Part shown: piece by piece, positions 45,696 through 57,682 of the stretch | Layout: every line of letters begins with the position of its first letter | Position numbering within the stretch: position 1 is the first letter of the stretch | NCBI GenBank assembly: GCA_037447655.1 | Contig: JBBHKE010001016.1 | Location: 92,003 to 156,002, forward strand | Reading direction: 5' to 3' | Origin: Zygnema cylindricum | Lineage: Eukaryota; Streptophyta; Zygnematophyceae; Zygnematales; Zygnemataceae | Length of the DNA: 64,000 bases | The notes under the pieces: generated by a model | What the model saw: only the letters and a program-made list of their open reading frames with translations | Told to the model about the DNA's origin: nothing | Databases searched by the model: none | Translations under genes and position numbers: made by a program

Positions 45696-48600
45696 AGGTA
45701 CTTGGCGCTCAATAATTTTCAAGGCAGTATTCCAACTTTTATTGGGAATTATGGGAAGTTGACAACGCTGTAAGTATTTTTTATATATATTTTTATTCTT
45801 CCAATAAATAAAAAAGGGATAATAGGTTCTAAAAATTTATTCGATAAGTTCAAGAAGGTCCAATGCTGCGTATGTTTTAGTACTTTTAAAATTCAAATTT
45901 AAAAAAAAATCACCTTTTCACTAAAAATTTTTTTTTTCTATATTGTTATTATTAATATTATTATTACTATTATTCTAACATTGTTTCATCAAATTTGAAC
46001 CTACAGGGATCTTTTTTTTTGTAATTTTTCTGGATCAATTCCGAATTCTATTTTTAATCTTGTCAATCTCAAAGAATTGTAAGTGCTTTTTTTTTTTTTT
46101 TGGTTTTTTTTCTTTTTGGGTTGACTTTATCTTTCTCCCAATCAAACATTGATATATTGTAAAGTATCGTATTTAATTTATCAAGTTTATGTAAAATATT
46201 TATTTTTTAAATAGTACATTATTTTTCATTTTTTTTTTGTGATGCTTTTTTCAAAATATCTCTACAACCCCAAAAATCTTAAAATCCCCAAAACCCTTTA
46301 ATTTGACATAATGAAAATCAACAATGGTTAAAAATAGGGTTTTAAAATCCTACTTGCATATCATTCATAAAAAAAAATGAAACGAAGGACAAAAGTTATC
46401 CTAATTTTGGCTTAAAATTTGAAGCGCCAAAACTTTTAAATTGTTGGAAAAACTGGATTAAAACTGTTTACCTGATTTTTGTAACAGATGGCTGTGCGGC
46501 AATAACTTCGAAGGACAATTTTCCGAGAAAATTGGAAAACTGACAAATCTCACTCATTTGTAAAATGACAAAAGCCTCAACCTCTAAAAAGAGAGAATTT
46601 TTTTCTATGATGGTGTCCTATTGGCTGATTTATTTTGTTTATATGTATATATATATATATATATATAAATAATTTTTATCATAATGTTTCTGTTGATTTT
46701 AGGCGATCTCGGACGATATTATGTACGGATATCGGAGGGCCGATATTGTGTACGGAAATCGGATCGCCGATATTGTACGGACGACAGGATCGAATCGTAC
46801 GGAATCGAGTGACGATTCCACGACAGACAATTTCCGGCGGAAATTCTGACACATTTGGGAGCAGCCACCGACGGTTGACATCACCTATTTCGGCGTGTAG
46901 TCATTGGACCACACTGTGCACACATTTAGCATTCAGATCGGCGTGCACATGTACAAATAGCAAGCATTCCACAAGAAGAGATTATCTCTCACACACATCA
47001 TATCACAGGATAGCAAGATTGTCTAGACAATGGTGTTTAGCACTTTATTGATAGAAACACATTGTATAAAAGAGAGATCACAGATCATAGATCATAGAGA
47101 TTAGACATTCAGATCTTAGGAGGAGAATCCAGCTTTATTAGACAGAAATGTCCAGAGTGACAATTGTAAATCCTACTTTTATAATCCTATTTAAAGCTGC
47201 CTAAACCTGCCTCATCTATTGTCTACATCTAATTCTACTCCCATCTCTAACCCTTTGTGAGCCACATACCGACACCCCTTCTAGTGTATGTTCTAGGCAT
47301 TTCTACTTTAGCCCTCGGCCAGGGGCTAAGGTGAGCACCTAAAACTAAGAGTCTCTCCCTCTCTCTCTCCCCGTCTCTCCCTCTCTCTCTCCCCGTCTCT
47401 TCCTCTCTCTTTTTGTCCCTCTTTCCTCTCTCTCCCTCATCGAAAATTGAACATTCTCTTGCTGTTTGGTAAGGAAAGAGTTGCAGAGACAGACACGAAC
47501 AGTGATTGGTGTAAAACAAACTACAAAGGAAAAAAAAAATCACAAATACCGTAATACCATATACAGGAATTTTCAAGAAAGTCTAATGCGAAATAAAAGC
47601 ATAAAAAAATGATAATAAACTTAAATGTGACAACGTTTCACCCACCAAATTACAGACCAGGTGTACCGGATATTTTGGTTTTCTTAACAATGTTGAAGAA
47701 GAAATAACAATGTTTCACTAACAAATGTATATTAGAGACTCCTACTGATAATGTTGGCCGATTTGGTGTTGACATTCACTCGCTTTTAAGTACTATTACG
47801 TGAGAAACGTACTTTTTCTGTACGATTTCTCTGATTTCTACTCAATAAGAAGAGTAATAGCGTAGCATAATAACGTTCCTACATTCACCCTATTTCTGAC
47901 ACAGGAAAAGCTGAAGCCTGCTGAATAATTTTACTTTATTTATTTTTACTTTGTTTTCTTATTCCTCAAGTTTTGTTTGATAACTTTGTTTTATTGTTGA
48001 GTGGTGACAATCTTGGATCCATCCTTTATTGATTAATGCACTGTGAAGAAAGCAAACATTTAATTGTAAAGGTTGATCTTACCAACACGTACCTCTCTCC
48101 CTCTCTCCCTCCCTCCCTCCCTCCCTCCCCCCACCTTCCTCTTTCTCTCCCTCCTTTCCAGGCGATCATTTGGAGAAATCTGACGAAGAAGCAACTCGTG
48201 GTGGCATTTCGCGGAACCGAAAGGGTACTAAAAAGGGGGGAGGGTGAAGGGGAGAGGGAGGGGAAGGTGAAGAGGGCAACAAGGAGAGGGAAAAGGAGAG
48301 GGAGGGGGAGAGGGTAAGACTATTTATTGAATTTGATGATTTTATGTATATAAATATATGTATGTAAGCGTAATTTACTCATTATAGTGTTAGCATTGTA
48401 CTGTTATCAATAAGAAGTGAGGGAGAGAGAGAGAAATCGACATCTGCAAATATGTCCACTGAATTCTTTGACGATAGCATAAAGTACGACATGTAGCTCT
48501 TAAGTAGTCCATATAGTATTTTTTTTTTTCTTAAGTGAACTTGTCATATAATTTTTGATGTACACCGTTAGGAAATAATTAGTATGTCTGGTTTAATGTT

Positions 48601-51600
48601 GTCAATACTATTTCTGTTGCAAATGACGTGGACGATTTTGAACCACTTAATGCTTATGAGTCAAGAAAAAAAAAGTTAAAATTTTATCGCTAATATATGT
48701 TTGGAGGCCAAATTAAACGGGACCAAATTAGTATTATTAATGGTAATCACGATTCACAGTGTAGTTTTGAAAGAGGAGGCGGAGGGAAATCGAGGGAGAG
48801 GGAGAGGGAGAGCAAAAGGGAGGGAAAAGGGAAAGTGAGGGCGAGGGCAAGAGACGGAGAGGGCGAGGGAGAGGGAGAGGGGAAGCGGAGAGAGAAAGCG
48901 AGAGCGAGGGCAAAGGTGAGGGGAGTGTGAGGGAGAGGGAGCGGTATATGAAGAGGGAGAGCGATATGAAGAGGGAGAAAGAGGTTAAGGGATGGCAAGA
49001 GAGAGCGAGCGATGTTTTTTTTCGTTCGCCTGTTTACCCGTAGAGGCCCCCTTTGTTGAACTGGTTTTTTTTTTTATCAACTTATCATTCTTTTTTAAAG
49101 TGGGTTTCCTTTTTTTTGTTTTACTTCCAGGAACGCATTCAAGACGTGATAACGGACTTAAGAGCCCTTCCTACTTGGTGAGTTTATGTCACTGAATTAT
49201 AAAATTTAAACATTACAAAACATAAATTAAAGATATCGATTTGTTTTGGCTTCCAATGCCTTTAAAATCTCTTAAATCCTTTGTAAAATCCAAAAAAAAA
49301 ATTGTGTTGGTATACCAACGCTGTGAAACTAAATAGAAGAAAGTCAGTAAACCTAAAATATTCAAAGACATTTTTTTTTTTGTAAGATATGAAACATCTT
49401 TTTTTACTTGTTTTTTGTAGATATGGAAGTAGGCCCAGATTTCTAAAATAGCAAAAAATAATGAACAAATGTGTGCCCCCAAGCACGTTGAAATACAAAA
49501 ACTGGCATACCTATGACATAAGTGTTATGACATAAAAACATCATTTTCTTTTGGCAAGTAAATCATATTCAGAACATTCTTTAAATGACTGATCGTCGGT
49601 TTACTTTTGTTAACCAACCTAAAATATCTTGGCATTAGATGTGTTTTTATGGTGGTCACAATTTTGTACCCATAAATTGGCGTTTGTTCAACAAGATTTA
49701 GTTACATTTACAAATACAAAATTTTAAGATCTCGTTTGAAAGATATAACCTTCTTCTATGGTGGAAAACTTTGTAATTCATGTTTGATACATGTTTTTAG
49801 TGTATGATTCCGTTATTTGACATTCTAAAGATTTGAATTTTACTCATACAATTCACATTTCGTGAACCATGAAAACATAAAATACTTAATATTATACCAT
49901 TTAAAAACTCCATTCAAAGACCTTTGTTGTAGGAACAGTGCTAATACCCTTAAAATTCTTGCTACCCTTAATTCCCTCTTTACCCCTTTAATACCCTTAT
50001 TACCCTGTAATGCCCTTATTTTTACCCCTTAATATCCTTAGCTATGTGGGGTCGGCGTTCTAGCGTTGTTATTACCCTTTTAACGGCCCTTCCCTTCTCC
50101 CCCCCTTTTTCTTTCGTTTTTTTCCTTTTTTTCCTTTTTTTTTTCCTGGAACGGGGATAAAAATAGGGACTACGGTGCCTTGGTGAGATATTCCGCCACA
50201 TTTTTTCTTTCTTCAAACAACAAAAATATTAATCGTTTCTACTTCCTAGTTAGTTCACTTTATTCCGTTTGTTTTATCTCCTTCAACTCTTAATCCCCTT
50301 CCTTTTATTGTTCTGGAAACAATTTTCACTTATCATCTTATCCTTCTTTCAAAGGGAAAATCCTAATTTTCAAACGATTATTAACGAAATCAAAAAAAGT
50401 ATTGTCGCAAAAGAATGTTGAAATTCATGTTCTTCTGTTTTTTCTTCTTAATTTTTTATTTTTTTTTTTGTATTTTTTTAGGTTCATAGAGGCTTTGCTG
50501 CTTCTCTCAATTCCATTAAAGACCGTTTGCTTTTCGGTATTCAGAATGTTCTTGAATCAGAGAGGTTTGTACTTTTTTTCCAATTTTTTTAACCAATTCA
50601 ACTAAATAAACAAAACAATGAATTTTCATATGTTCAACTTTTTGTGTACTTTCTACATTCGACTTATGCATAAATTTTATAGCCTGTAAAGTAGAGTTTT
50701 GTTTCAACATTTTAGGTTTATTTTTGATGTTTTGAATTTGATTTCTTTCTAAGCTTTTACATTGTCCATCATTGTTATTGGGATTCATACTGTTTATGAA
50801 GAAATTTAACCTAAAATATTTTTGATAACGCTAAAATATTTAGATGCCCAATTGGGAACAAGATGCCAAAAAACGGATATTTCAACAAACCATTTCTTTT
50901 TGTTGGATTCATAGACTCACAAATACGCGGGTATACTTTTTATTTGACCAAATTTGTATACTCTATGCGATATAGTGAGAAATCTAAGAATGACAACGTT
51001 CTTACTTTATTTCATTTGTCATTTTTACCTTCAAAGAAGTCACTAAAAACATGACGATAATATTTATTGCACAAATCGAAACCATACGTTTTTATAAATA
51101 TCATGTAGGATATATGACAACTCCTCTTTATCTCTAGTGAATTAATAACTCTCATAATGAAAAATGACATATGCATTGAAGATTTTTAATAGATATTTTG
51201 AAAAATCGTTTGTCGTATTGGTTTCTTTTGTCTTGTCGGTTCTTTTGTCTTTCTATGGGCGATACTTGTAGATTTCTTTGAAAAATTATTTCACCTTAAT
51301 GGTTCCCTTGGCTTTTTTCGTCTTTTGTCTATTTATCGGCTCTATTAGTAGATTTGTTTGAAAGATCATTTGTCTTACTAATTCTCTTTGGTTTGTTGGT
51401 TCTTTTGTCTTCGTATGGGCGCTACAGTAGCCAACCGGGAGAGGGCAGGTGGCAGGTTTGTTTTACGGGACACAGTCTCGGGGCGGCTCTCGCCACACTA
51501 TTTGTGAAAAAATGGGCCGAATCGCATCTCGGAAAGTGGGAATCTGTTCTGAAATAATCCAGTTTTTTTGAATTCCGGTTTAAATGTCTAGAGACACTTG

Positions 51601-52187
51601 TTAGTGTGCTTTGGTTGAGAGGTGTGAGATGGTTTTGTTTGGTATGGTTTTGCTTTTGGTTTCAGTTCTTGTTTTGAGGATTATCCTTGTTTTGGGTGAT
51701 AAAATATCCCGATTTTGGCTCTAAGTTTGTATATGTTGTGCATGCACTTCCGCTATTTTTTTTTCTTTTGTTTTTTGTTTTTTTTTTCTTTTGCTTCTCC
51801 ATTTTTGGAATGTAACAATATTACAAAAAATGTATTTTTCTTTTCTTTTGGGGGACATCCAGGTCTGGCAAATACGATATCAAAATGTACAATTTTGGCT
51901 CCCCTCGAGTCGGGAATCAAACTTTTGTGGACCAATATTCGGCAGTGAGTATACAGCAACTGAAAAAACATCGAAATTTTAATCTTGTTTCTTGAATTTT
52001 TCTCTGGCCCCTTCTGTTCTTTATTCGATCCCGTTGCTAAACGATTACTAGAATTGATGGCACTTGTAGATCATGACTGCAATACATGCAAGCAAATAAT
52101 ATAATTATATACATACATATATAATATGTTTAGTTATATACATATGTGTAGCATATATATATACATGTCGTACATATATGTACGCGT

Positions 52188-52221
<34 letters not shown>

Positions 52222-55200
52222 GCATACATGTATGTATGTATACACTAAAAACAAAAAAAAACCGCCCATCAGTAATTCAGAATTTCATTGAATAACATAG
52301 TTTCACAGTTTCTTGACATGTGTTAATTGTTCGTTGTTCAGCTTGTGAAAGACAGCTGGCGAGTTGTGAATCTCCGAGATGTTGTTCCTACTGTTCCGAA
52401 AATTTGCGGATACAAACATGTCCCAACAGCCAGTATCGTCGAGGCCGTATCAGATTCGGTAAGATTTTTGAACTATTCAAGCCCATGAAGCTGTGTTTTA
52501 AGACCAAAAACCGGTTTCAACTCTAAGTCTTTCACGTGACATTCACAACTTTGTGGCTATCCGTCCGTTTTTTCTTTCCAAGATGAAACATAGGGATTCT
52601 AGCTAAAAGAATTCGAATTTTAATGTGGGTACACAGGATTCCAGTCCAGGCTAACAAAAGAAAAACAGTTCATTATTGATAATAGTTCACACTCCATATC
52701 AATCTTTGAATCAGACCAATTTCAACATTTTCGAACAAGGCAGAACCATAAAAAATGGCCAATAGTTTGTACAGAATTCAAGATCCCAAATTTTGAAAAA
52801 CATATTTTTTTACTTTTCTGGTCCACCGTCACCATTCGTGGCTATGCCCTGTTTTATTCTTAAAAACGACCACAAGAGTCCTGAAATTACACATATTTTC
52901 TTATTGTGTAGTTGACGAGTCAAGCGACCCGACAAAATCTGTTCCAAGCCAATCAATTTGTCCACAAAAACCCAAAATTGGCATGAATTATAGCTTTTGG
53001 GGAGACCTGTGATTTCGGCTGTTTTTGGACTTCAATTTGGAGAATGAAATGATGTCGGATTTATGATAATCGGTTTACATTTGTTGTTTTTTTTAATTAT
53101 CTTTCTTGGCGTTTGAGTCTAATTAATATTGTTCCTGGTGGTTTTAAGACCTTTTTGTGAACTTTTTTTTATCGAGAATTTTCGATATGATATTTGTTTT
53201 CTTTTCTTAGGAAAAATTATCGATTTGTTTTGATTTTTAATTTAAGTGAAGCTATTTTTAGGACATTTAGAATCCCTCCTTTTTTCTTTTAACACTTTTT
53301 TTAACAGCCATTGCATGTGTCTGTCGGTGCAACTCTTTTCCTTGCCCAACGGTTTTATACACACTATATGTACATATATATACATATATATATATATATA
53401 TATGCGTATATACATAGATGTCCCGTGCGCATATTACGCACGGTATAAACTAACGAATACTACGTACGGTACGCATCAAACGCTTTTGAAAAGTTAATAA
53501 AATGCGTACCTTGCTTTGTACCCGTACATTATTTTTACTTTTAATTTTCTACTTTTTTTTGGGTATAACAATGTGAAACATTTGCATATGTGCTATTTTT
53601 TTTCGGTTAGCATCTGAAAAGTTGAGAAATTATTACATTCATTTATATTTCGATGTTTTTTTTTTTTTTTTTTCCTAAATTGTTTGCAGAAATTTGAGCT
53701 ATAATAAATTTATCGGAAAAATACCAAAATTCAAATTTACATCCAAGTTTTTATCGCTGTAAGTTTATTATTTGAAAAAAAACAAATATTTAATAACCGA
53801 TGTTTTCCAATCTCCCTCTTCCTCTCCCTCTCTATCTTTTTGACTTGGAGGAGATCGAGACGCAACTCTCTTTCCACCTTTTTCTTTTTTAACCAAGAAA
53901 AAAAAATGGTTAGCAACATTATTAATTTGACTGCTTTGAAGTTTTTAAAATAGAAAAATATAACCCCTATGTGATTTGGACTTCCAGAAAAGTCATCATA
54001 AGCAAAACGTTTTTGCTTTTTTTTTTTGTAATAAAACAAAAATACATGCAATTAATCACGAGAAATTGAAAGGATTGTCTTTTCGTTGATGTATAAGACG
54101 ATGAAAATTTAAGAATTGTCTTTAAAAATGAAATCTAGTCATTAGAATTTCTAAACAACGATTATCCTCCTTAAAAGATACCATCTCTTTTTTTACCTTC
54201 TTGTTTTTTGTTTTTTCAGGAACATTTCTAATAACTTCCTAACCGGAATTGTAAATGTTTCTTACTCTGGATGGTTATATACAATTGACATAAGCAACAA
54301 TTATTTTTCCGATTTATTCATAAATAGGTTAAGAGTCACTGGTGACAATGCTTGGGAATATGGAGGTTGCTTAAAAAATAAAGGAAAAGCGAAATATTTC
54401 AAAAACAAATCATCAACGGAGTGTAATAATTTTTGCAATGCCTATGAAGCTGGAGGGAGTTGTGGGCCTAATGGGGTTTGTACCCCAATTTCTAAATCTA
54501 CGGCCAAATGTTTCTGCGACAAAGGGTTTTTCAATCCCTTTAACAGTTTCACTTGTAAAGGTGGGATTCCATTATCATTATTGTAATTATTGTTATTATT
54601 GTTCTAGTTGTTTCAGTTCTTATAGCTGTTATGATTGATATGATTGTTATTATTTTTTTTATTTTATCCTGTTGTTTTTGTTGTTGTTATAATATTGTTA
54701 TTACTGTTTGTTATGTTTGTTATTATTGCTCTTATTGTTTTTCTTGTTATTATTTTTATTATCGTTGTTATTATTTTTCTTATTACACTAATAATCATTA
54801 TTGACTACATTCCTCTTTATCGACGTAATCGTATTAATAAATTGCTTTTGAAAAATATATGTAAACAAAGAGACAAACATGTTTTTTTTCCATTCAAAAA
54901 AGAGAATATCATAGTGGGATGAAGGAACTCCGGATTTTGTTTCGGTAATAAATCTAATATTTTTAAATTTCGGTGTGATATCTTAATTATTATACACAAT
55001 CAATTATGATAGAGGCATACATAAAAAAAATTCTGTGATTACAGAAAGAAATTAATTTCTTTAAATCGTAGGCTTTCCATTGAAAGATGAAGGATTTTCA
55101 ATGTTTTCAATGTTTCAATTTTGTTATCTTTTGGTATTTGATATCAACATTCAGTCACATATTCTACCCAAAAGATTTATGCTATTTATTTCTTAAAATT

Positions 55201-55377
55201 AAGGCTTGAGGCTTTCATTTCACCTGTGTTTTTGTTTTAACAATTGAATGCAGGATTGGAGCATGTTAAAAAATAATCTTAAAGTTTTTTTTTTTTTTCA
55301 TTTTGTTTTTTGCAGCAATTTCCCCTCCACCCAAACCAATCACCAAACGTCCACCTCCGCCCAAGTTTCGCCGGTAG
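40033..55377 (+). CDS. Secreted LRR protein with EGF-like module and Pro-rich tail, copy B
   Basis: Proposed exons: 40033-40219, 40394-40523, 40940-41086, 41346-41417, 42409-42480, 43236-43340, 44461-44532, 45285-45356, 45698-45769, 46007-46078, 46488-46559, 53690-53758, 54220-54560, 55316-55377. They sum to 1545 nt, 514 residues plus TAG, and every junction keeps frame. Order: Ser/Leu-rich hydrophobic signal peptide ending near SSFASGA; LRR N-cap (SSWKNTNPCDKWLGLKC); about ten plant-type LRRs, one per 72-nt phase-2 exon; EGF-like exon with CGPNGVC and CFCDKGF; tail with RPPPPKF. No transmembrane helix or kinase, so it should be secreted, perhaps wall-associated. Intron 11 is 7.1 kb and holds lipase exons and repeats; copy A has extra LRR exons at that point, so B has lost several. 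The ATG lies in the exon whose (CT)n encodes SLSL; a TATA-like TGTATAATT is near 40000. Function is unknown; splicing is predicted only. Confidence 0.72.
41684..42133. repeat. GAGAGATTGAGGGAT minisatellite in LRR intron 4
   Basis: Higher-order repeats of GAGAGATTGAGGGATTGAGG and GATAGAGAGAGT blocks fill about 450 bases. On the opposite strand this reads as Ser/Leu/Pro/Gln repeats, which is a by-product of the repeat and not a gene. Confidence 0.95.
44636..44862. repeat. 27-bp minisatellite, eight copies, in LRR intron 7
   Basis: The unit CCAATAATGCTAGAAGATTG plus TGATTGG is repeated eight times with few changes. Each junction forms ATTGGCCAAT, a palindrome with two CCAAT boxes. Because 27 is a multiple of three, long false frames arise on both strands. 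Confidence 0.97.
45020..45095. mobile_element. Very short TACACCG-family MITE in LRR intron 7
   Basis: CACCGTGTATCGCTATTAGTG is followed within 75 bases by the diverged inverse CACTAAAAACGAGACACGGT. It is almost only the two ends. Confidence 0.6.
46690..47290. other. Probable solo LTR or LTR fragment in LRR intron 11
   Basis: GGCGATCTCGGACGATATT begins a block rich in CGGAT words. From about 47090 (TCATAGAGATTAGACATTC, GCTTTATTAGACAG, GCTGCCTAAACCTG) it resembles 5560-5715. The TATA-like TTGTATAAAAGAG is near 47061. Intron sequence just before it (46560-46690) matches the copy-A intron at 13516-13650, so the LTR-like block begins near this breakpoint. A CT microsatellite follows at 47350-47435; 47440-48090 shows no gene. 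Confidence 0.45.
48162..52458 (+). CDS. Class 3 lipase (plant triacylglycerol lipase-like), partial
   Basis: Exons seen: 48162-48224, 49131-49177, 50482-50564, 51428-51535, 51863-51944 and 52342-52458. Encoded motifs in family order are LVVAFRGTER, a DVITDLRALP strand, VHRGFAASL, the nucleophile elbow TGHSLGAALATL (Ser), YNFGSPRVGN, then WRVVNLRDVVPTVPKICGYKHV, which holds the expected catalytic Asp and His. Phases agree at all junctions except 49177/50482 (phase 2 to 0), so one small exon between them is missing or unseen. First and last exons are also missing; the piece covers about 166 residues of an alpha/beta hydrolase that would cleave lipid esters. The whole lies inside intron 11 of the LRR gene on the same strand. 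It may be a nested gene, a captured fragment, or evidence of misassembly. Confidence 0.75.
48563..48761. mobile_element. TACACCG-family MITE in a lipase intron
   Basis: CACCGTTAGGAAATAATTAG opens and CACGATTCACAGTG closes the element, with TA on both sides. The ends have diverged more than in other copies. Confidence 0.5.
48775..48985. repeat. GA-rich microsatellite in a lipase intron
   Basis: GAGGGAGAGGGAGAG-type units, with another GA block at 48233-48315 and a CT block (CTCCCTCCCTCC) at 48093-48158 that forms the pyrimidine tract of the first lipase exon. Confidence 0.95.
52460..53530. other. No gene seen; transposon end
   Basis: After the last lipase exon there is no recognisable frame. 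(TA)n lies at 53370-53402. From 53405 to 53525 is the inverted copy of the repeat at 30985-31085. It ends where similarity to the copy-A intron (22550) begins, marking the second breakpoint in the LRR gene. Confidence 0.6.
54220..54560 (+). CDS. Cys-rich EGF-like exon of LRR copy B
   Basis: Counterpart of 23331-23671 with the same length and phases. It encodes NISNNFLTGIV, DISNNYFSDLF and eight Cys, including CNNFC, SCGPNGVC and CFCDKGF. Differences from copy A are mostly substitutions that keep the Cys and the frame, which suggests selection, although this could not be measured here. The exon is joined by phase 1 to the Pro-rich tail exon 55316-55377. Confidence 0.75.
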
Positions 55378-56545
55378 AAAATTTGTGTTCGTTTTCTAAG
55401 ATTTTCCACTCGTTTTTTTCTCTAAAAAAGAAATGTTTTTGGGAGAATAGAAATTGGAAGTTAAATCGATATTTTCATCTAGCTGGGAGTTTCACATAAT
55501 TGGAACCATAGAGTACAATACCACTATAAAGTCTTTGGCCACTAAAAAGTTTGGATTTGTTAGGATAAATATGAGAAAAATTTCAAGTATGAAATGTTTT
55601 ATGAATGATTGGAGTATTACAGAAATGTTTGTTATGTATTTACTAGATGCTGATTATTAAATCACATAGGAAAACCTGAAAAACTCTAAAAACCATAAAA
55701 AACCTAAAGTAATCCCGAAGAGAACTAATTTTCCGAATGTTGTAAAATCCTCGGTAAATGTAAAAAGGTTCACTATGTTTCGTGTTCACAGGAATTTGAC
55801 ATAATGTAATGAAATCATGACTTATTTGTATTATTGACAAATGCGATGCATTGAGTCATTTTCATTTTTATCTTGTCCTTGATCTATATCATTTATGGCT
55901 TGTACGGATATTGAGAATTAGAGCTAGGTTCGAATGCAAACTTAACAAAGGAGGAGCAAATCTGGGCTATAACAGACAAATAAATAGCCAATTTTAAGTA
56001 TCAACATCCTTATCGCTATTTTTTTATCTCTATGTCCTTTTCTCCATATCCTTACCTCTATGTCCTTATCTCTATGTCCTTACTTCCATGTCCCACATCT
56101 ACGTCTTCATCTCCCTCTCCTTACCTCTATGTCCTTACCTTATGTTCTTATCTCTATGTCCTTATCTCTATTTCCTTATCTCTATGCCCTTATCTTTGTG
56201 GCCTTATGTCTATGTCCTCACCTCTATGTCCTTATCTCTTTATCTCCTTTCATTTGTGTAAGTACGAAAAGTGATATCGTATGTCAAGCAGTCTTTAAAG
56301 TTTCTATCGACAAGTGTATCTCATGTTTAAGATTTTGCGCACTCCAAATCATCCCTTCCATTGTCCTCCCACCATCCATTTTCCATTTTTGCCATAACCC
56401 AAGCCTTCGTTGAAACAGCTCCCATGAGACTGGAATCCCTCCCAAATAACAAAAAAACAAAAAAGCAAGGGTTGCTCTGATTGGGACATGAAAACTGGAA
56501 TCGACCATTTCGGGTAACCAAGAAGAGACTTGGGACCACGGACGT
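55378..56545. repeat. 3' flank of LRR copy B, duplicate of 24501-25520
   Basis: It shares ATTTTCCACTC, TTTCACATAATTGGAACCAT, TTAGGATAAATATGAGAA and the CTTATCTCTATG-type repeats (56020-56250) with the copy-A flank. No additional gene is visible. Confidence 0.7.
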
Positions 56546-57415
56546 CCAAACTCATATTCGTCACGAAGTGTAGAGAATTAGACAAGATAGGAGAGAGAGA
56601 GAGAGAGTAATAGGCATTCACATGTACACAAGATAGGTGGAGGCTTTTAGAAATCCATTAAGAAAGTAGGAAGAATACAAAATGTAAATCCGGACAGCTT
56701 TGTCCCTATCAATAAAGCCTTGTATTTATCTTGCCTCTCTGTGAATGATGATTCTACGTTTGCAAAAACGAACTACTTAAGCCTAAGAGCAAGCAAAGAA
56801 TTTAAGTGGCAATCCAATGAATAAATGCCACGTGTCTAATCTGACAACCTACAATAATGCGCCTACAATAATGTACCTGCAAAGGCGCTGACACACAAAC
56901 CCACCCAAAATAGTGTACCCTAAATATCGCGGGTCAAAGCAGGTACGATTCGATTTCACGTGAGGCCGAAATCGGTTAAGTACTGAATCGGAATAATTGC
57001 CCAGAGTCGCGCGAAAAACAACAGGACATAGCTACGTTTTGTTTAGTTTCATTAGTACTTTTAGTTTCGTTCACTTTTCCACTCATACTAGCAAAATCTT
57101 CCACAAAATAAGATTATAAGGAATGTTGGCTACCTCTTTCGTTACTTATTGATTATAATCAATCATATACGAAAAAATCTTATATAGATTGCATGATTAA
57201 AAAATGAATGAGGGATGATTTTTATTTTTATTTTCCTCTTATGCTTGCATGATTGTTTTTTTCTTGATTGGTCCCAGAAGGTCCAGCGACCAGCGGCAGA
57301 ATATTTCTCGGATGGGCAAAATATGACTTTGTTCAGTATTATTTTTTTAGCTTTGGACGGACCGTCGACGGGCGAGCCGAACCGAGTATTTCCAAGAATT
57401 CAGTACACCGTCGAT
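56546..57415. other. No gene seen; LTR-like piece
   Basis: CCCTATCAATAAAGCCTTGT (about 56704) followed by a run-off into unrelated sequence resembles an LTR polyadenylation region. No frame is recognisable. Confidence 0.35.
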
Positions 57416-57604
57416 CGTATTTAGCGTGTTGAACACTAATTCGGCGCCCCTAAATTTTGACCCTTGAACCTTAAATAGAATAAATGACGCTATTTAAGGA
57501 CGTGGACCATAATTTGCCACGTCTCCTGGCACTGAATTAGAATTAATGACGCTAATTTTTTCTTTACTCTAATAATTTCTACACGCTAAATACGATCGAC
57601 GGTG
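57416..57604. mobile_element. TACACCG-family MITE
   Basis: CACCGTCGATCGTATTTAGCG and CGCTAAATACGATCGACGGTG are exact inverted ends; TA flanks both (57414-57415, 57605-57606). Length 189 bp. Confidence 0.85.
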
Positions 57605-57682
57605 TACTGTACTTCTTTTTAGTATGTACTTTTCATTTTACTTCGTACGTTTGTAGTTCGTTACCTGTCGTGCGCTGTTGTT

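Noticed and set aside
48036-48110. Candidate upstream lipase exon (HLIVKVDLTNT)
   Set aside because: Its only nearby donor leaves phase 2, which does not fit the phase-0 start of the 48162 exon, and the match to the family is too weak.
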